From: Ampelocalamus luodianensis
Taxonomy: Eukaryota > Streptophyta > Magnoliopsida > Poales > Poaceae
Direction: 5' to 3'
Assembly (NCBI GenBank): GCA_036346255.1
Contig: CM070639.1
Location: forward strand, 27,248,165 to 27,312,164
DNA: 64,000 nucleotides
The translations under genes and the position numbers were made by a program. Below, one piece after another: positions 1-11,361 of this stretch. The notes under the pieces were generated by a model, which worked only from the letters and a program-made list of their open reading frames with translations, ran no database searches and was not told the origin of the DNA. The first letter of the stretch is position 1; every line of letters begins with the position of its first letter.

Positions 1-147
1 TCAGGTTTACGTATTTTGTATCATCTAAATTTGATCTCTGTGTTGCAGCTGTATTTGATTGTTGATATGATATTTTCTAAGTGGTGCGATTTCTGGCGGC
101 ATAATTAAATTTTATTGGCATTTTACATGTATATTCCTAGGTGCCTA

Positions 148-545
148 ATCTGCCGGGAATCATGCCAATGATGGCAATATATCTGCCGGGGAAAACAGAC
201 AATCGAGGGCAGTTAACTGCCGGCAATACATCTAACTACCGGGGAAAACAAACTTATCTAGGGCACTTAACTGCCAGGGAAAACAGATAATCAAGGGCAG
301 TTAACTGCCAACAATACATCTAACTGCCAGGGAAACTCTAACTACTGGGAAATAGCTAACTGCCGAGGAAACACTAACTGTCAGGGAAAAAACTTATCTA
401 GGGTAGTTAACTACCGGGAATCCAGATATCTGTCGGGGAATGTCCTTCCCAGCAGCACTTTACCAGGCAGGTAATAAGTGCTAGGGAAACTCATTCCTGG
501 CATATAGTTTGCTTTTCAAAGCAGTTTTCCTCGGTAGTTTGATTG
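148..545. repeat. Palindrome-rich repeat block, possibly a CACTA subterminal region
   Basis: About ten variants of a TAACTGCCGGGGAAAACA-like motif occur, several preceded by its complement GGGCAGTTAACTGCC. The result is a run of short palindromes centred on TTAA. Inverted copies lie at the right side, near 440-540. Dense subterminal repeats of the CTGCCGG type are usual in grass CACTA (En/Spm) transposons, but no CACTA terminus, 3-bp TSD or transposase is visible, so the assignment is tentative. The block interrupts copia coding sequence, which resumes near 553. Confidence 0.45.
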
Positions 546-552
546 CCCTTAA

Positions 553-3168
553 TACTATGCCATGGTGTAATGGATGCTAAGAGACTTCGACCCAATGATG
601 TGAACTCCACTTTTATTTGGCATTGTCGTCTAAGTCATATAAATGAGAAGCGCATGATGAAGCACCATAAAGATGGTCTTCTAAACACATTTGATTTTGA
701 ATGATTTGAAACATGTTAATCTTATTTACTTGGCAAGATGACAAAAACACCTTTCACGACCAGACTTGAGAGGGCAAGTGACTTATTGGCCCTTGTACAT
801 ACGGATGTATGTGGACCAATGAGCACTTCGGCCAGAGGTGATTTTCAGTACTTCACAACTTTTACTGATGACTTTAGTAGATATGGCTATATCTACTTAA
901 TGAGGCATAAGTCTGAATCCTTTGAAAAGTTTAAAGAATTTCAGAATGAGGTACAAAATTAACTTGGCAAGACAATCAAATGTCTACGACCTGATCGTGG
1001 AGGTGAATATTTGAGCCATAAGTTTGGTGATCATCTAAATAAATTTGGAATTGTTCTACAACTTACTCCGCTGGGAACGCCTTAATGGAATGGGGTGTTT
1101 GAACGATGGAACCAATCATTGTTGGACATGGTTCGGTCAATGATGAGTCAATCTAATCTTCCATTGCAATTCTGGGGATACACTCTAGAAATAGCAGCTT
1201 TCACTTTAAATAGGGTTCCATAAAAAATAGTAGAGAAGACACCATATGAGATATGGACCGGAAAATGTCCTGGATTGTCTTTCCTAAAGATATGGGGTTG
1301 TGAGGTTTATGTAAAACGTTTGACATCTGATAAACTCACACCCAAGTCTGATAAGTGTTTCTTTGTGGGGTATCATAAGGAAACTAAAGGATATTACTTT
1401 TATAAGCAGGAAGATAACAAAATGTTTATTGCCCAAAATGATGTCTTCTTGGAGAAAGAGTTTCTTGGAGAAGTCAGTGGGAGAAAGGTACAACCTGAAG
1501 AAATTCGGGAAACATCTGAAAATATTTCAACTCCTACTGAACCTTTATAGGATGAACAAAATGTTGTTGAACTTGTAGATGAGGCATCATCCCCAAGAAG
1601 ATCTGAAAGGCCATATCAATTGCCTATAAGGTATAAGCATGATATTTTATTATTAAATAATGATGAGCCTAAAACTTATTTAGAAGCGATGGTGGACCCA
1701 GACTTTGAGTAATGGTTTGAAGCCATGAGATCCGAGATAAAGTCCATATATGACAATCAAGTTTGGAACTTGGTTGATGCACCTGATGGTGTTAAAACCA
1801 TTGAGTGTAAATGGATTTTTAAGAAAAAGATAAATATAGATGAAAATATTCACATTCATAAGGTACGACTGGTTGCGAATGGTTTCAAACAAATTCAAGG
1901 TGTTGATTATGATGAAACCTTCTCATTTGTTGCTATGCTTAAGTCTATCCGGATCATTCTAGCTATTGGTGCATATTTCAATTATGAGATATGGCAAATA
2001 GATGTCAAAATGGCTTTCCTAAATAGAAACCTAAGTGAGGATGTGTACATGACACAGTCTGAGGGTTTTGTCGATCCAAAGGAAGCTAGAAAGGTATGCA
2101 AGCTCTAGAAATCCATTTATGTATTAAAGAAAGCATCTCAGAGTTGGAACATTCGTTTTGATGAAGCAGTCAAAGGGTTTGATTTCATCAAGAATGAAGA
2201 AGAACCTTGTGTTTACAAGAAGGTTAGTGAGAGGAAACTTGTGTTTCTGATATTGTATGTGGATAACATACTACTAGTCGAAAATGATATTCCAATGCTT
2301 GAATCTGTTAAAACTTCTCGATGAAAGATTTAGGAGATGCAGCATATATTCTTGTAATAAGGATCTATAGAGATAGATCTAAGAGGCTAATTGGATTATG
2401 CCAAGATATGTACATTGACAAGGTGTTAAAATGGTTCAACTTGCAAAATTCCAAGAAAGGTTTCTTGCCCACGTCACATGGTATTAATCTTAGTAAGAGT
2501 TAGTATCCTATGACCACTGATGAGCGTGACAAAATGAGTAGAATCCCATATGCTTGGCTATAGGATCTATCATGTATGCCATGCTGTGCACACGACCAGA
2601 TGTGTCGTATGCTCTAAGTGTTACAAGTAGATATCAGTCAGATCCAAGTGAAGGTCACTGGATTGCAGTCAAGAATATCCTTAAGTACTTGAGAAGGACT
2701 AAGGATGCTAGCTTCCAAACCGACAAGGATGATTTCAGATCACAGTCTGGGTTTGTATTTTGTCTTAATGGAGGAGCAGTGAGCTGGAAAACTTCCAAGC
2801 AAGGAACAATTGTTGATTCTAAAATAGAGGTCGAGTACGTTGCGGCTTCAGAAGCTGCAAAAGAAGTTGTATGGATTAGAAAGTTCATTAATGAACTGGG
2901 TGTGGTTTCAAGTGCTTCCAGTCTAATGGATCTCTATTGTAATAATAGTGGAGCCATTGCACAAGCTAAGGAGCCTAGATCACATCAAAAATCCAAACAC
3001 ATACATCGACGATATCATAATATTTGTGAGATTGTTGAAAGAGGTGATGTGAAGATATGCAAAGCGCACACGGAATTGAATATTGTTGATCTGTTGATAA
3101 AGCCTCTCTCGCAACCTAAGCATAAGGTGCAAAAAAGAGCTATGGGTATTCTATACCTATACGATTGA
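553..3168 (+). pseudogene. pol: copia pol remnant: GAG-pre-integrase, integrase, RT, RNase H
   Basis: Four domains can be followed through several stops and frame changes. The GAG-pre-integrase region (about 565-735) has WHCRLSHINEKRM. The integrase core (about 790-1270) has HTDVCGP for the first Asp, RPDRGGEY for the second and NGVFERWNQ for the Glu. Reverse transcriptase (about 1690-2330) has ECKWIFKKK, VRLVANGF, QIDVKMAFLN and LYVDN, where the catalytic YVDD has become YVDN. RNase H (about 2550-3150) has SKIEVEYVAASEAAKEVVWI and KHIHRRYH. In-frame stops lie near 961, 1084, 1222, 1548, 1710 and 2108, so no full polyprotein can be made. The family is Ty1/copia, of the TNT1/Tork type by RNase H wording. 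The surviving order and the PPT downstream show this is a single decayed copy. Confidence 0.88.
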
Positions 3169-3173
3169 CTCTA

Positions 3174-3188
3174 GTACAAGTGGGAGAC
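3174..3188 (+). other. Polypurine tract of copia element H
   Basis: AGTACAAGTGGGAGAC lies 6-7 bases before the LTR start. GTGGGAGA is the usual plus-strand priming site of plant copia elements of this type. It follows the RNase H stop directly. Confidence 0.7.
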
Positions 3189-3972
3189 TCTTGGTGATAT
3201 GCCCTAGAGGCAATCATAGAGATGATTGTATCACGTCTATGTTTATGAGTTATTGAATAAATGTTATTATGTTTCTTGAATGAATCATTAGTTATAAAGA
3301 TTAATAAGTATGTGACTTGTTAGTGAAGCTCTTTTTAACTTATATGATGTCGTTCTAAATGTAACACTGGTCAAATGTCACTAGTCGAAACACTAGTGAC
3401 TTATCAACCAACACATGTATTGATTGATGATCATGTTTTACCAGTCATGGATATAGGGATATTGAATCGATAATGTGAACACATGTTAGAAAACATGGTG
3501 TTGGATAAGACCCACCTTGAGACACTATTGAGATTGTTATGATTCTATGTGTCATTAGTTAGTCTCAAGCAATGATGATGTATAATCCTTAGACCTGATA
3601 TCAGCATGGTTCCCTACATGTGTAATAGCACTTTTAGAGGTTGCCAAACGCTACTCGTTACTAGGTAGTTATAAAGGTAGCTTTCGGGTATGTTATAAAA
3701 CTTGCGGAGGGATGTGACTGGTTGGATATGAGATTTGCCTCTCCTAAGATAACAAGAGAGATATCTCTGGGCCCCTCGAAGTGGTCAGATAAAGAAAGTG
3801 CATGGCCATGCCACTAGTAGTCGAAGAGTTTAACCATATAAGGTTATCCGACACTCGTTCGAGAAAGTATTGAATATTCCATGGATGACATAACATCTCA
3901 CCTAGAGTTCAACGAAATATCGTGAGGCAAAGGGAGAATACACGAGTAGGTCTCTTAGTTCAATCAGTTATG

Positions 3973-4107
3973 GACTAGTCGTATGGAGATACGAGCTAGT
4001 CGTAGACTGGTCGAACGTAATCATAGAGTGGTCGAAACCTGGTCGTAAGGACTTACGAACTGGTCGAGACTAAATATAAACTAGTCGTATAGAGATACGA
4101 GTTGGTC
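3973..4107 (+). repeat. Hairpin run with (C/T)(T/A)(A/G)GTCG spacers in copia LTR
   Basis: CTAGTCG or TGGTCG heptamers recur at about 20-40 base intervals. At least three are followed by small perfect hairpins, for example CGTAT-ggag-ATACG at about 3980 and again near 4086, and CGTAAG-gact-TTACG-like near 4043. A related hairpin, CACTAGT-cgaa-ACTAGTG, is near 3378. The run lies upstream of the TATA box and so in U3. Function is unknown; it could act in DNA (protein binding) or simply be a local duplication. Confidence 0.55.
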
Positions 4108-4322
4108 ATTAGTGATAAGGACCTGGTTGTATATCATATTGCATTATTATTCGTCCGATATATTTTGTGTGTATTCGGGAATCGTTATATCCTACTAGGA
4201 ACCACTAATGACTCGTGGTCAAAAAGGGTTTTCGAGTCACAACTGATTATGCATGAACCTACAGGGTTACACACTTAACAGGTTGGAACAAAATATGTTC
4301 GGATAGGATCCGCCATGGGCAC

Positions 4323-4330
4323 TATATAAG
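4323..4330 (+). promoter_or_regulatory. TATA box of copia LTR
   Basis: TATATAAG in the context GGCACTATATAAGGAG, about 480 bases before the LTR end. This is a typical place for the LTR core promoter, with transcription expected to start about 30 bases downstream. This is inference from motif and position. Confidence 0.6.
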
Positions 4331-4803
4331 GAGATGCTTGAGGCTATTGGGAGACATGCAAGACATGTGAACTGCTCCACCGAAACCCCAGCCGCCATCT
4401 TCTCGAGAGAGCCCCATCGTGTGACATGGTGCTAACACACCGGCGTTCGGTGTTCCTTCCCTGGATGTGTTGATACTGTAGAGGCGCTACTGCGGTTGCT
4501 GTTGCGCTTGAGGACAATCCGTGATCTTCATAAGGAATTATAGAGGTTGCTGGAGGAGATGATCGACTCGCAAGAACGCTGGACGATCGACTGCGACTAC
4601 TACATCGACGTGCTCGATGTTGGATGATCGGCTACAACCACTTCACCGACGTGCTCTATGTTGGATCGGTCTGCTCCAACTCTACTTCCGCTACACTGCG
4701 CGTCTGGTGGTAACGATCAATGATCTCTTGCTTGTATGGCTTCTTGGTTTACGTGGTAGAATTTTTGAATTGCTAGCTATCGTACCCTACCCGTATCCCT
4801 TCA

Positions 4804-4828
4804 ACTAATGGAGCAGAAGGAAGTGAAC
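4804..4828 (+). pseudogene. gag: 25-base gag fragment of element G stranded between copia H and element D
   Basis: The stretch between the copia LTR end and the D LTR start reads open in the same frame as the gag resuming at 13635 (T-N-G-A-E-G-S-E then Q-T-P-M). It includes the left copy (4824-4828, tgaac) of the D target-site duplication. This is what ties the left flank to element G. Confidence 0.6.
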
Positions 4829-7080
4829 TGTAATATCCAGAAAATGCTTTTGTCAGTTGTTGTGGAGAGTGGTGGTGGTATTCATGAAAAAGACCATTAG
4901 TATTTTGCTAAACCAGGTTTTGAGGGAAAACGAAATTCCCAACAGCAGGCTGGGCCAAGGCCCAATAGGGTGGCTGACCAAGGGAGCCTTCCTCCCCAAA
5001 CCCTAGCTGAAATTTCTCCTCCTCCTCTCCTCCTTGCAGCCGCCCTTGCCCTCTCCTCTCCTCTCCTTCTTGCGTTTCCTCTCCTCCATGGCAGCACCTC
5101 TCCACCTCCCTTGCACCTCTCCCTCTTCCCCATTGCTGCTGTCCAAGTGGAGGAAGAAGAGCCCCTTTGGTTGGCGGCCAAGTAGAAAAAGAAGAGAGAA
5201 GGGAAGAGGAAGAAAAGAAGAAGAGGAGAGGAAGGGTCCATAACCGGGAAATCATGATGATCTTCATCCTCGCTGCGTGCCTTCATCGTTTGGCAAGGGT
5301 AACCCGTGATTCTTTGTTTTGGGGTCGTTTTCTAGTTGTATGTTTTCGGTTTTCAGTTCGTCGGGTTTCTGCAGTAGCGAAGATCGTTGTTTTTGATTAG
5401 GTTATGGTCAGATTTGGGTCTGGGTGTCTCCTAGAAAGTTGTAGATATCGTAGTTACCTTTCATTGCCGACAAGAATCAAGTCGTTTGGACTTCGGTAGC
5501 CAAAGTTATGATTTTTCTAGTGTTAGTAGGTTTCTGGTGGGTGACTGATTGGACAGAGGCTGATTAACCTGACCTAAACACATTGTTAGAGGAGTTTCAG
5601 AGGGTCTCACCATAACGAAAAACGAGGCTAATCCTCTTATCTTTCAGGAAAACTAAAGATCACTAAATTCGGACGAACGTAGAAAGTTATGATAGTTTCC
5701 TTGTCGCTGTTCAGAAACCCGACGTGAAATGTTTGCTCTGATTAAATGGATTGGTAGGGTTAGAAGATGACCGAATCAGAGGTCACCTCAACTAGGTTTA
5801 TTTAGGCAATTCATTTACCTTTCCAGAAAGTCCAAGATCATCCTATTTGGACTCCTGAGCAGAAAGTTATGAATTTTTGAATTCTGCTGTCTGCAGTGAG
5901 CGATCGCTAGAAAATTAGAAAAGTTAGAAATGATAAGAAGTGCGATTTCGATTGTGATGTTATGTATGATTTTGGTCCAGTATGCTAGTCTTAGTTTGGG
6001 GTTATATTCTTGTCCAGGTGGCAGCGAGATCCCAAGGAAACACCCACTTCGCGTCCGCCGTTTTACGCACAGTTGAGGCAAGTATTCGGGTTAAATGAAA
6101 TTTCTGTTGTATGTCATGATTGAGTTGTGAATTGTTATTGTTGTCATGTGGAAGTAATGTTGAGATGTCCTAGAGATGATGATGATTGCATATTATGACT
6201 GCGGTTATTTCATAATGCTCTGTTTACATGATTAAAGTTTATGTTGAATTCTATTGAATGAGAAGGTATAGATGTTATATTCATGCATATTTTGAGCATA
6301 TTGAAACTTGGCCATGAGGTGACCAAGTGATTGAGTTGAGGTCCTGTCGAGCAATGTGAGCTTGAGGTCCCCATATTTTTGAAGTGTGGGCAATATGTAC
6401 AGAGGTCCCGACATTTTGATGACGGCAAAGGTCCCTATACAAGTTGATGTATAGGCTCTTGGTCCCTGTGCGGAGGAGCACGAGCATGGGTATCCATTGG
6501 CGGATGAATACCCGCATTACCGGTAAAATGCGTAAAGAGATAAAGAACAAATAGTGCATAGCATTGTTGTTGCATTTTCTTTGTTATTTGTAATGCCATG
6601 AATGATGTTGACCAAAGTTGTTTATCTTGTGTTGTCTTTATGATCATGTAACCTTGTTGATACTTCTTTGAGTCCTTTGGCTCACCCTTGCTTTGTTTTG
6701 ATTTAGGTACTTACGTAAAGACGACATGCATGGCGGGAGTAGATGATTGGAAAGCACGCACTACCTCACAAGATTAATACAATTGTTACTTTAGCTTCAC
6801 ATAAGAATAAATAGATTTGAGAGACACCCATGGTGGTTTTATAATTACGATTGATGGATTAAACATGGTTGTGTGAATGGTGTTATTTGATTACATTCAT
6901 ATGATTATCTCTTATGCATGGATGAATTGGATTATGAAATTATTGATAAATGTTATGTTTACTTGTTAGAAACTTACTTTTATTGACTATACAAAGGAGA
7001 CTCATCGAAAATTTGTAAACTCGTTCTAGTTGTAATTAGTTTTGGTAGCATTCGGGCTCGTTACGAGTTGGGGTGTTACG
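4829..7080 (+). repeat. 5' LTR of element D
   Basis: 2252 bases, starting TGTAATATCCAG and ending GGGTGTTACG. The final CA of the element has mutated to CG in this copy; the 3' LTR keeps ACA. The LTR contains a purine/pyrimidine-rich block (about 5000-5240) and the hairpin array (6307-6485). Open frames within 4897-5400 recur in the other LTR and are not genes. Confidence 0.9.
6307..6485 (+). repeat. GAGGTCC-hairpin array in 5' LTR of element D
   Basis: Five GGTCC-type boxes occur at about 30-35 base spacing, at about 6340, 6367, 6404, 6430 and 6461, each followed by a potential hairpin. The clearest stems are CCCATA/TGTGGG (with one G-U), CCG-CAT/ATG-CGG and an 8-bp CCTATACA/TGTATAGG. An extra stem, CTTGG/CCAAG, precedes the first box. 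The second LTR and element C hold the same layout. Its position late in the LTR suggests it is transcribed (R or U5), but the transcription start is not known. Confidence 0.75.
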
Positions 7081-7081
7081 G

Positions 7082-7096
7082 TTGGTATCGAGCGGG
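7082..7096 (+). other. Primer-binding site of element D
   Basis: TTGGTATCGAGCGGG starts two bases after the 5' LTR. It resembles the initiator-methionine tRNA complement TGGTATCAGAGC with small changes. The same context (TTGGTATCTGAGCAGG, then AGGTCCGTAGTG) occurs in inverted element C at 29031-29048. Confidence 0.75.
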
Positions 7097-10000
7097 CTTT
7101 AGGTCCGTGGTGAACAGGTTAACAACTTAAGTAACTTAATTTGTTAAAATTTGCTAATGGCTAATCAACTTAAAAAAAAAAAAATTGACACACGGATGCA
7201 CAGTAGGTGGGTTGGGTTTTTCCATTGCATATCGCTACATTATGTTGTATTGTTGATCCCTGTTATGATATGAACTTATATCTATAATATTAAGACTATT
7301 GTTATTATGTGCGGGGATAACCCATGTTGAGAGATTGGGTTCGTGGTCGTGACCCTGGGCTTTACCAGGCTACGACACTGATTGTAGTAAGATAAAAGTG
7401 AATATCTTTGGGGAGGTTGTGTTTTTTTCCTAATTTTGATTTGGTCTCGTTGGATCAAGAGTACTTGATGAGTTTCTTTTGGATTAGTAGATCCCTCCGG
7501 TTGATGCGTTTTCATTGATTTAATTTGATCCTTTAAAGCAAGCCTTGTTTTCCAACTATTGAGCTTCTTGCGTTGATGAACCTTATTTGGTTAGTGGTTA
7601 GAGTGCAGATTGATGGGTTTCAATTGGTTTATAGTTGTTTTATAGGGCAAATATTGTTCTTTCTAACGCTTGAGCTAGTCTTGCTATTTGTGAATGTTGT
7701 TATTGGCAATATTGTTCCTTGTCATGAGAGTTCTACTTTACGGTTGGCAAACTTGACTCGTTTATTAAGCTTGGTGTTTTTGATAATGGAAAGTATCATT
7801 TACAAATTTCATCGAAGTGCGTTTCGACTTTACGCACTTCTTTTGGACTGGTTGGAATATTGAAATTTGGTGCATCATCTTTGAGGAAGAAAATATCAAA
7901 ACAAATGTTGAAATGTTTTGTTGTGTTATGCGAGATTTTAAGCATAAGGATAAATGGATAATGTATGAGTTATCAAATTGGATCTGTAGTTTGGTGCGTG
8001 TCGATTTAACCAAAAATCTTTGGAAGTGAAGTTGATAGATTTGACTTGTCATGGAGTAGTTATCGATGAACTTGTTAAAGTGCGACCATCCATATTAGGA
8101 ATCCAAGACTTATTAAGAGGTGTGCTATATTGATGTTTTGGTCTAATCATTAAGAAGGTGGAACTCGATAGATTTATTGGATAAATTGAGTAAAGTATCT
8201 CAATGGATTTGGCTACCCATTAGCGATGAGTATGATAAGGATGTAATGGAGCGATGATTTATAGGATATTAATCCAATTATTTTCATAAGTGACTCTTGG
8301 ATGATTATACTTAATTGCTAGACAAAACATGTATATCGGATTAGAAGGACGAGAGGTAGTACCCTAGGAAAACCGGTGATTAAAGGAGATGATGTTATTA
8401 AATCCTTGATTAAACTCTAATCATAAAGTGGAATGTAGAGTCTAAGTTGATAAATGGATATGTGACTATGATGGTAAATAGCATTAGGACCCCATGTGCA
8501 TACGTGATGGATACAATTGTTACTTGTTAAGGATAGTTAGAACGGACGTGATTAACACCGATGGTTGAGTGGATGATTGAATAAGTGGCTTGGATAGTGT
8601 GCCTAGCGAAATTAATTAGTTGATAATATGTTTTAGTTAAAAGACTTCAACCTTTTGGCTTGTGTTTCTTTTGGAGAGGTCTATGATGGGATAAGTGGTT
8701 ATGATGAGACTCGCTAAAGTGTATTGGTTATGGTTAGTGTGATGGTTAGTAAGGGATTATGATGATAACATTGAATGTTTTGTATAAAGGAATTTGATCG
8801 CACGCCCAATAACGATTAAATGAATATGTTTCTAGTCGCGTTTGTGATCTTTCAGACCGCACTTTGATGTGGTATCGATTTTGCTAAGAGCAAGCGGCGT
8901 GTGGAAGTTTTACTAATTCCTAACTGGTTTATGTGTTGTCGGAGTTGGCGTGGTGATCTTGTAACTAATGAAAGTCGTTTCCTTTGTTAAAAGTAAGAGT
9001 GAAGTAGAAGTATTGGAGGTTTTGTAACTTGCGTTTATCGATATTTACCTAAACTTTCTGTTTCGCCCAACAAAGTTTTCCGAATTCCAAAAGCAGTGTT
9101 TTATTCTCATTTGAGGTTTGATACTCTCTGTTTGTGGGACGGGTGCTCCCATCTATAATTCTATCTTTATTTCCCGAGGTCATTGCTATTTGATTAATTC
9201 TCCAGTTACGTAACTCTTGTAAGTGGTAACGTTTTCGATGTATTAGTATGTGTCTTTATTTGCCTCTTCGTCTAAGGAAGGGTTAACCAAATTGAGTCGT
9301 GTTGCAAAGTCCCTTCGGTTGTGATTTGGCAACTAGTTAGTTGCGGTCTAGTTTTTTTTAATTTTGGTGAACATTTAGGTGTCGGGTTGTTGGACAGGCA
9401 ATGTGTAACAGATCGATTTATTAGAATAGCCCTTGGAGAGGAATTGATGTAAATAGAATGTTGTCTTTTGAGTTGTCAGATTACGATATCACGACTAGTA
9501 GAACCTATAATATGTGTAGAAGTGGCTCAAGGTCATGGGATCATTTTGATAGAACAATAGAATTAGAAATGTCTGGAAGTCGTGATCAATTTAGTTGAGT
9601 ATCGCAATTGAGTACTTGTTAAGATTGTGTAGAAAATCTTAATGATGTAGTTTCATGACAATAGTAGTGTGGAGAAAATTTAGTCGGTGCGTGAATTAAT
9701 GGGATAGTAGGAATTATTGAGTTCTTGTTAAGTATGACTCGCCGCAGATGAAGTAACCCCATAGGAGTTCGATTATCTCGAAGGATGACTTGGTCAAGAA
9801 TATTTTATTTATAGGCGTTAATGATTGAGTATGTGTGAATCTTGGTCAATTAGTTGGTGTATTGCGAAGAGGATTGGATTGGGTGGATTAGAGAGGTCTA
9901 AGATTGGTGAAATAAATCGCCTTGAGGCGATTCGTGATTAGTGAAGAATGTTGATATTAAAGATTGAGGTTATTGGCGAGTTGTGTGTGAAATTTTGGTA

Positions 10001-11346
10001 AACAAATGTGAGGATTTCCTATCAACTAAACCAGAAATTCATGGTATGAGATTTAGAGGTTAAATTTCGGGCTTTGTAGGTTATGATAGGACCTTGGAGA
10101 CCCAATGTTATGTGTAGAGGTGGATGAACAAAAGCGAATTTTGGAGTAATGTGTTGATCTTTGATAGAGTACTTTGGGTAAAATAAATGAGCATGAGTGT
10201 GGTGAATTTCAAGTTGTTTATCCCTAAAGGTTGAGGTGATGTGATTGCGTGTGCGATCTATTTTGAGATATTTTGGAAGTCATCTGTCAAATTAATCCCG
10301 TCGGTAGAGGAGTTGTTGAGAGAAAGTTTTGGAAGAGTCGATGGAGCCTCTATTCAAAGGTGTGGAAGATGTATTTTGGCTTGAGCATAGCGTCACGATT
10401 GCCAAGTTAAGAGAGATGAGTTAGTGTGTTATGCGATGAATTGAAAGCCCAAAGTTGAGGTAAATTTTAGTCCTAGAAGAGAAACGATAAATTGATGCTT
10501 CCTCAAGAAGTGAATCATTTTCCGATTCTTGTTTGATTTTATCTTTGTTGACCAATGTCTTTCGCAAGTTGAGTTTGACTTAATGTTGGCATGTGTGGTT
10601 CTTATCGGTTCGGGAAGAATAAAGGAATTTTTTTTTGATTTGGGCATTTAAGTGATTTCTCCTTTGGATTTTGTGGCGTTTATTCATAGCGCCACTTGAT
10701 AGATGTAATGGTTTTCGTGATGAAATTTACATTGGAGTTTGACTCTGTAGTCTGAGGTGTAACGCATAGATGCGTTGTGAATCTTTCATTTTCAGGTGGG
10801 TTTTGTCGGTAAAAGAGTTTGCTTAAAGAGAGTTCTCATGTGTGTCTCGGTTAAAGAGGTGATCTGGTTCGGTGAAGAGTTCAATTGAGAGGTGGAATAA
10901 GAGTTCAGTGATCTATGCGCTTGTGGCGTGGTCCGGTACCATTGGGGAGGTTAGCCCAAGGTACGTTGGGTTGTTTTCGCTAGTTGGCGTGTCGCTAGGA
11001 CCGTCTTGGGTCCATACATGGAGTCTGCGACGTTTGGGTTGTTCTGGTCTTGAGTGAGTGTTTGAGTCATTCAAAGTTTGAGTTTTTATTAAAGACGTTG
11101 ACCATCGAATAGGATCTTACCTCGAGTCTCTTTCGTCAGTGTACCGGAATTGTGGGGTTGAGTATTGAGCAGAGCGTTGTTTCGCGTCATTGGTTGTGGT
11201 CCTCGGTCAGAGATAGGCCACTTGGGAGTTGGAGACTCGCGTGAGCGAAGCTTTAACAAGAGTTGCTCACATTGGTATCTGTTGTTAATTTCGATCATGC
11301 ATTTTCTTTCGTTTAGATCGGCGTTTAGAATTCGGGTCAGTGCTGT

Positions 11347-11361
11347 TTAAGGGGGGTAGAA
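11347..11361 (+). other. Polypurine tract of element D
   Basis: TTAAGGGGGGTAGAA immediately precedes the 3' LTR start TGTAATATCC. The AAGGGGGGTAGAATGTAA context is of the kind seen at the 3' ends of Tekay/Del-like chromoviruses. Confidence 0.85.

Larger units (their letters stand above)
1..4803 (+). mobile_element. Ty1/copia LTR retrotransposon H, 3' part (5' end outside window)
   Basis: The order is degenerate pol, polypurine tract, then a long terminal repeat. Integrase precedes reverse transcriptase, which is the copia order. The 5' LTR, PBS and gag lie left of the window. The element ends at about 4803 (CA end of the LTR). It is followed by 25 bases that read in frame into the gag of element G resuming at 13640, so H appears to be inserted in G's gag. 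The duplication next to the 3' end would be about actaa (4804-4808); its partner is outside the window. A repeat-rich foreign block (about 148-545) interrupts the protease-integrase linker. Positions 1-147 contain a short NLISV-like stretch typical of that linker, which is weak evidence. Confidence 0.85.
3195..4803 (+). repeat. 3' LTR of copia element H
   Basis: About 1.6 kb, starting TGATATGCCCTAGAGG and ending CCCGTATCCCTTCA. The TGATATGCCCTAGAGG start is a common grass copia LTR start. A TATA box is at 4323-4330. The stretch 3973-4107 forms several small hairpins. Short frames such as 4617-4808 are inside the LTR and are not genes. The start could be a few bases earlier because the bases after the PPT are mutated. 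Confidence 0.8.
7081..11361 (+). other. Non-coding internal domain of element D
   Basis: 4.28 kb rich in A/T and G, with no recognisable protein domain in six frames. The first 2 kb can be followed collinearly in the reverse complement of element C (27150-29048): shared islands include the CTTTACCAGG region near 7360, the TATCAAATTGGATCTGTAG region near 7975 and the TTTGTTAAAAGTA region near 8980. Frames such as 7573-7863 are not conserved in C, so selection, if any, is on DNA or RNA rather than protein. The remaining 2.2 kb to the PPT has no comparison copy here. Confidence 0.75.

Noticed and set aside
4897..5286. Open frame of 129 codons on the minus strand (and overlapping frames)
   Set aside because: It lies in the D LTR, recurs with frameshifts in the other LTR (11386-11836), and is purine-rich by composition.
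7573..7863. 96-codon hydrophobic frame in the D interior
   Set aside because: It is not preserved in the collinear region of element C and does not resemble a known protein.
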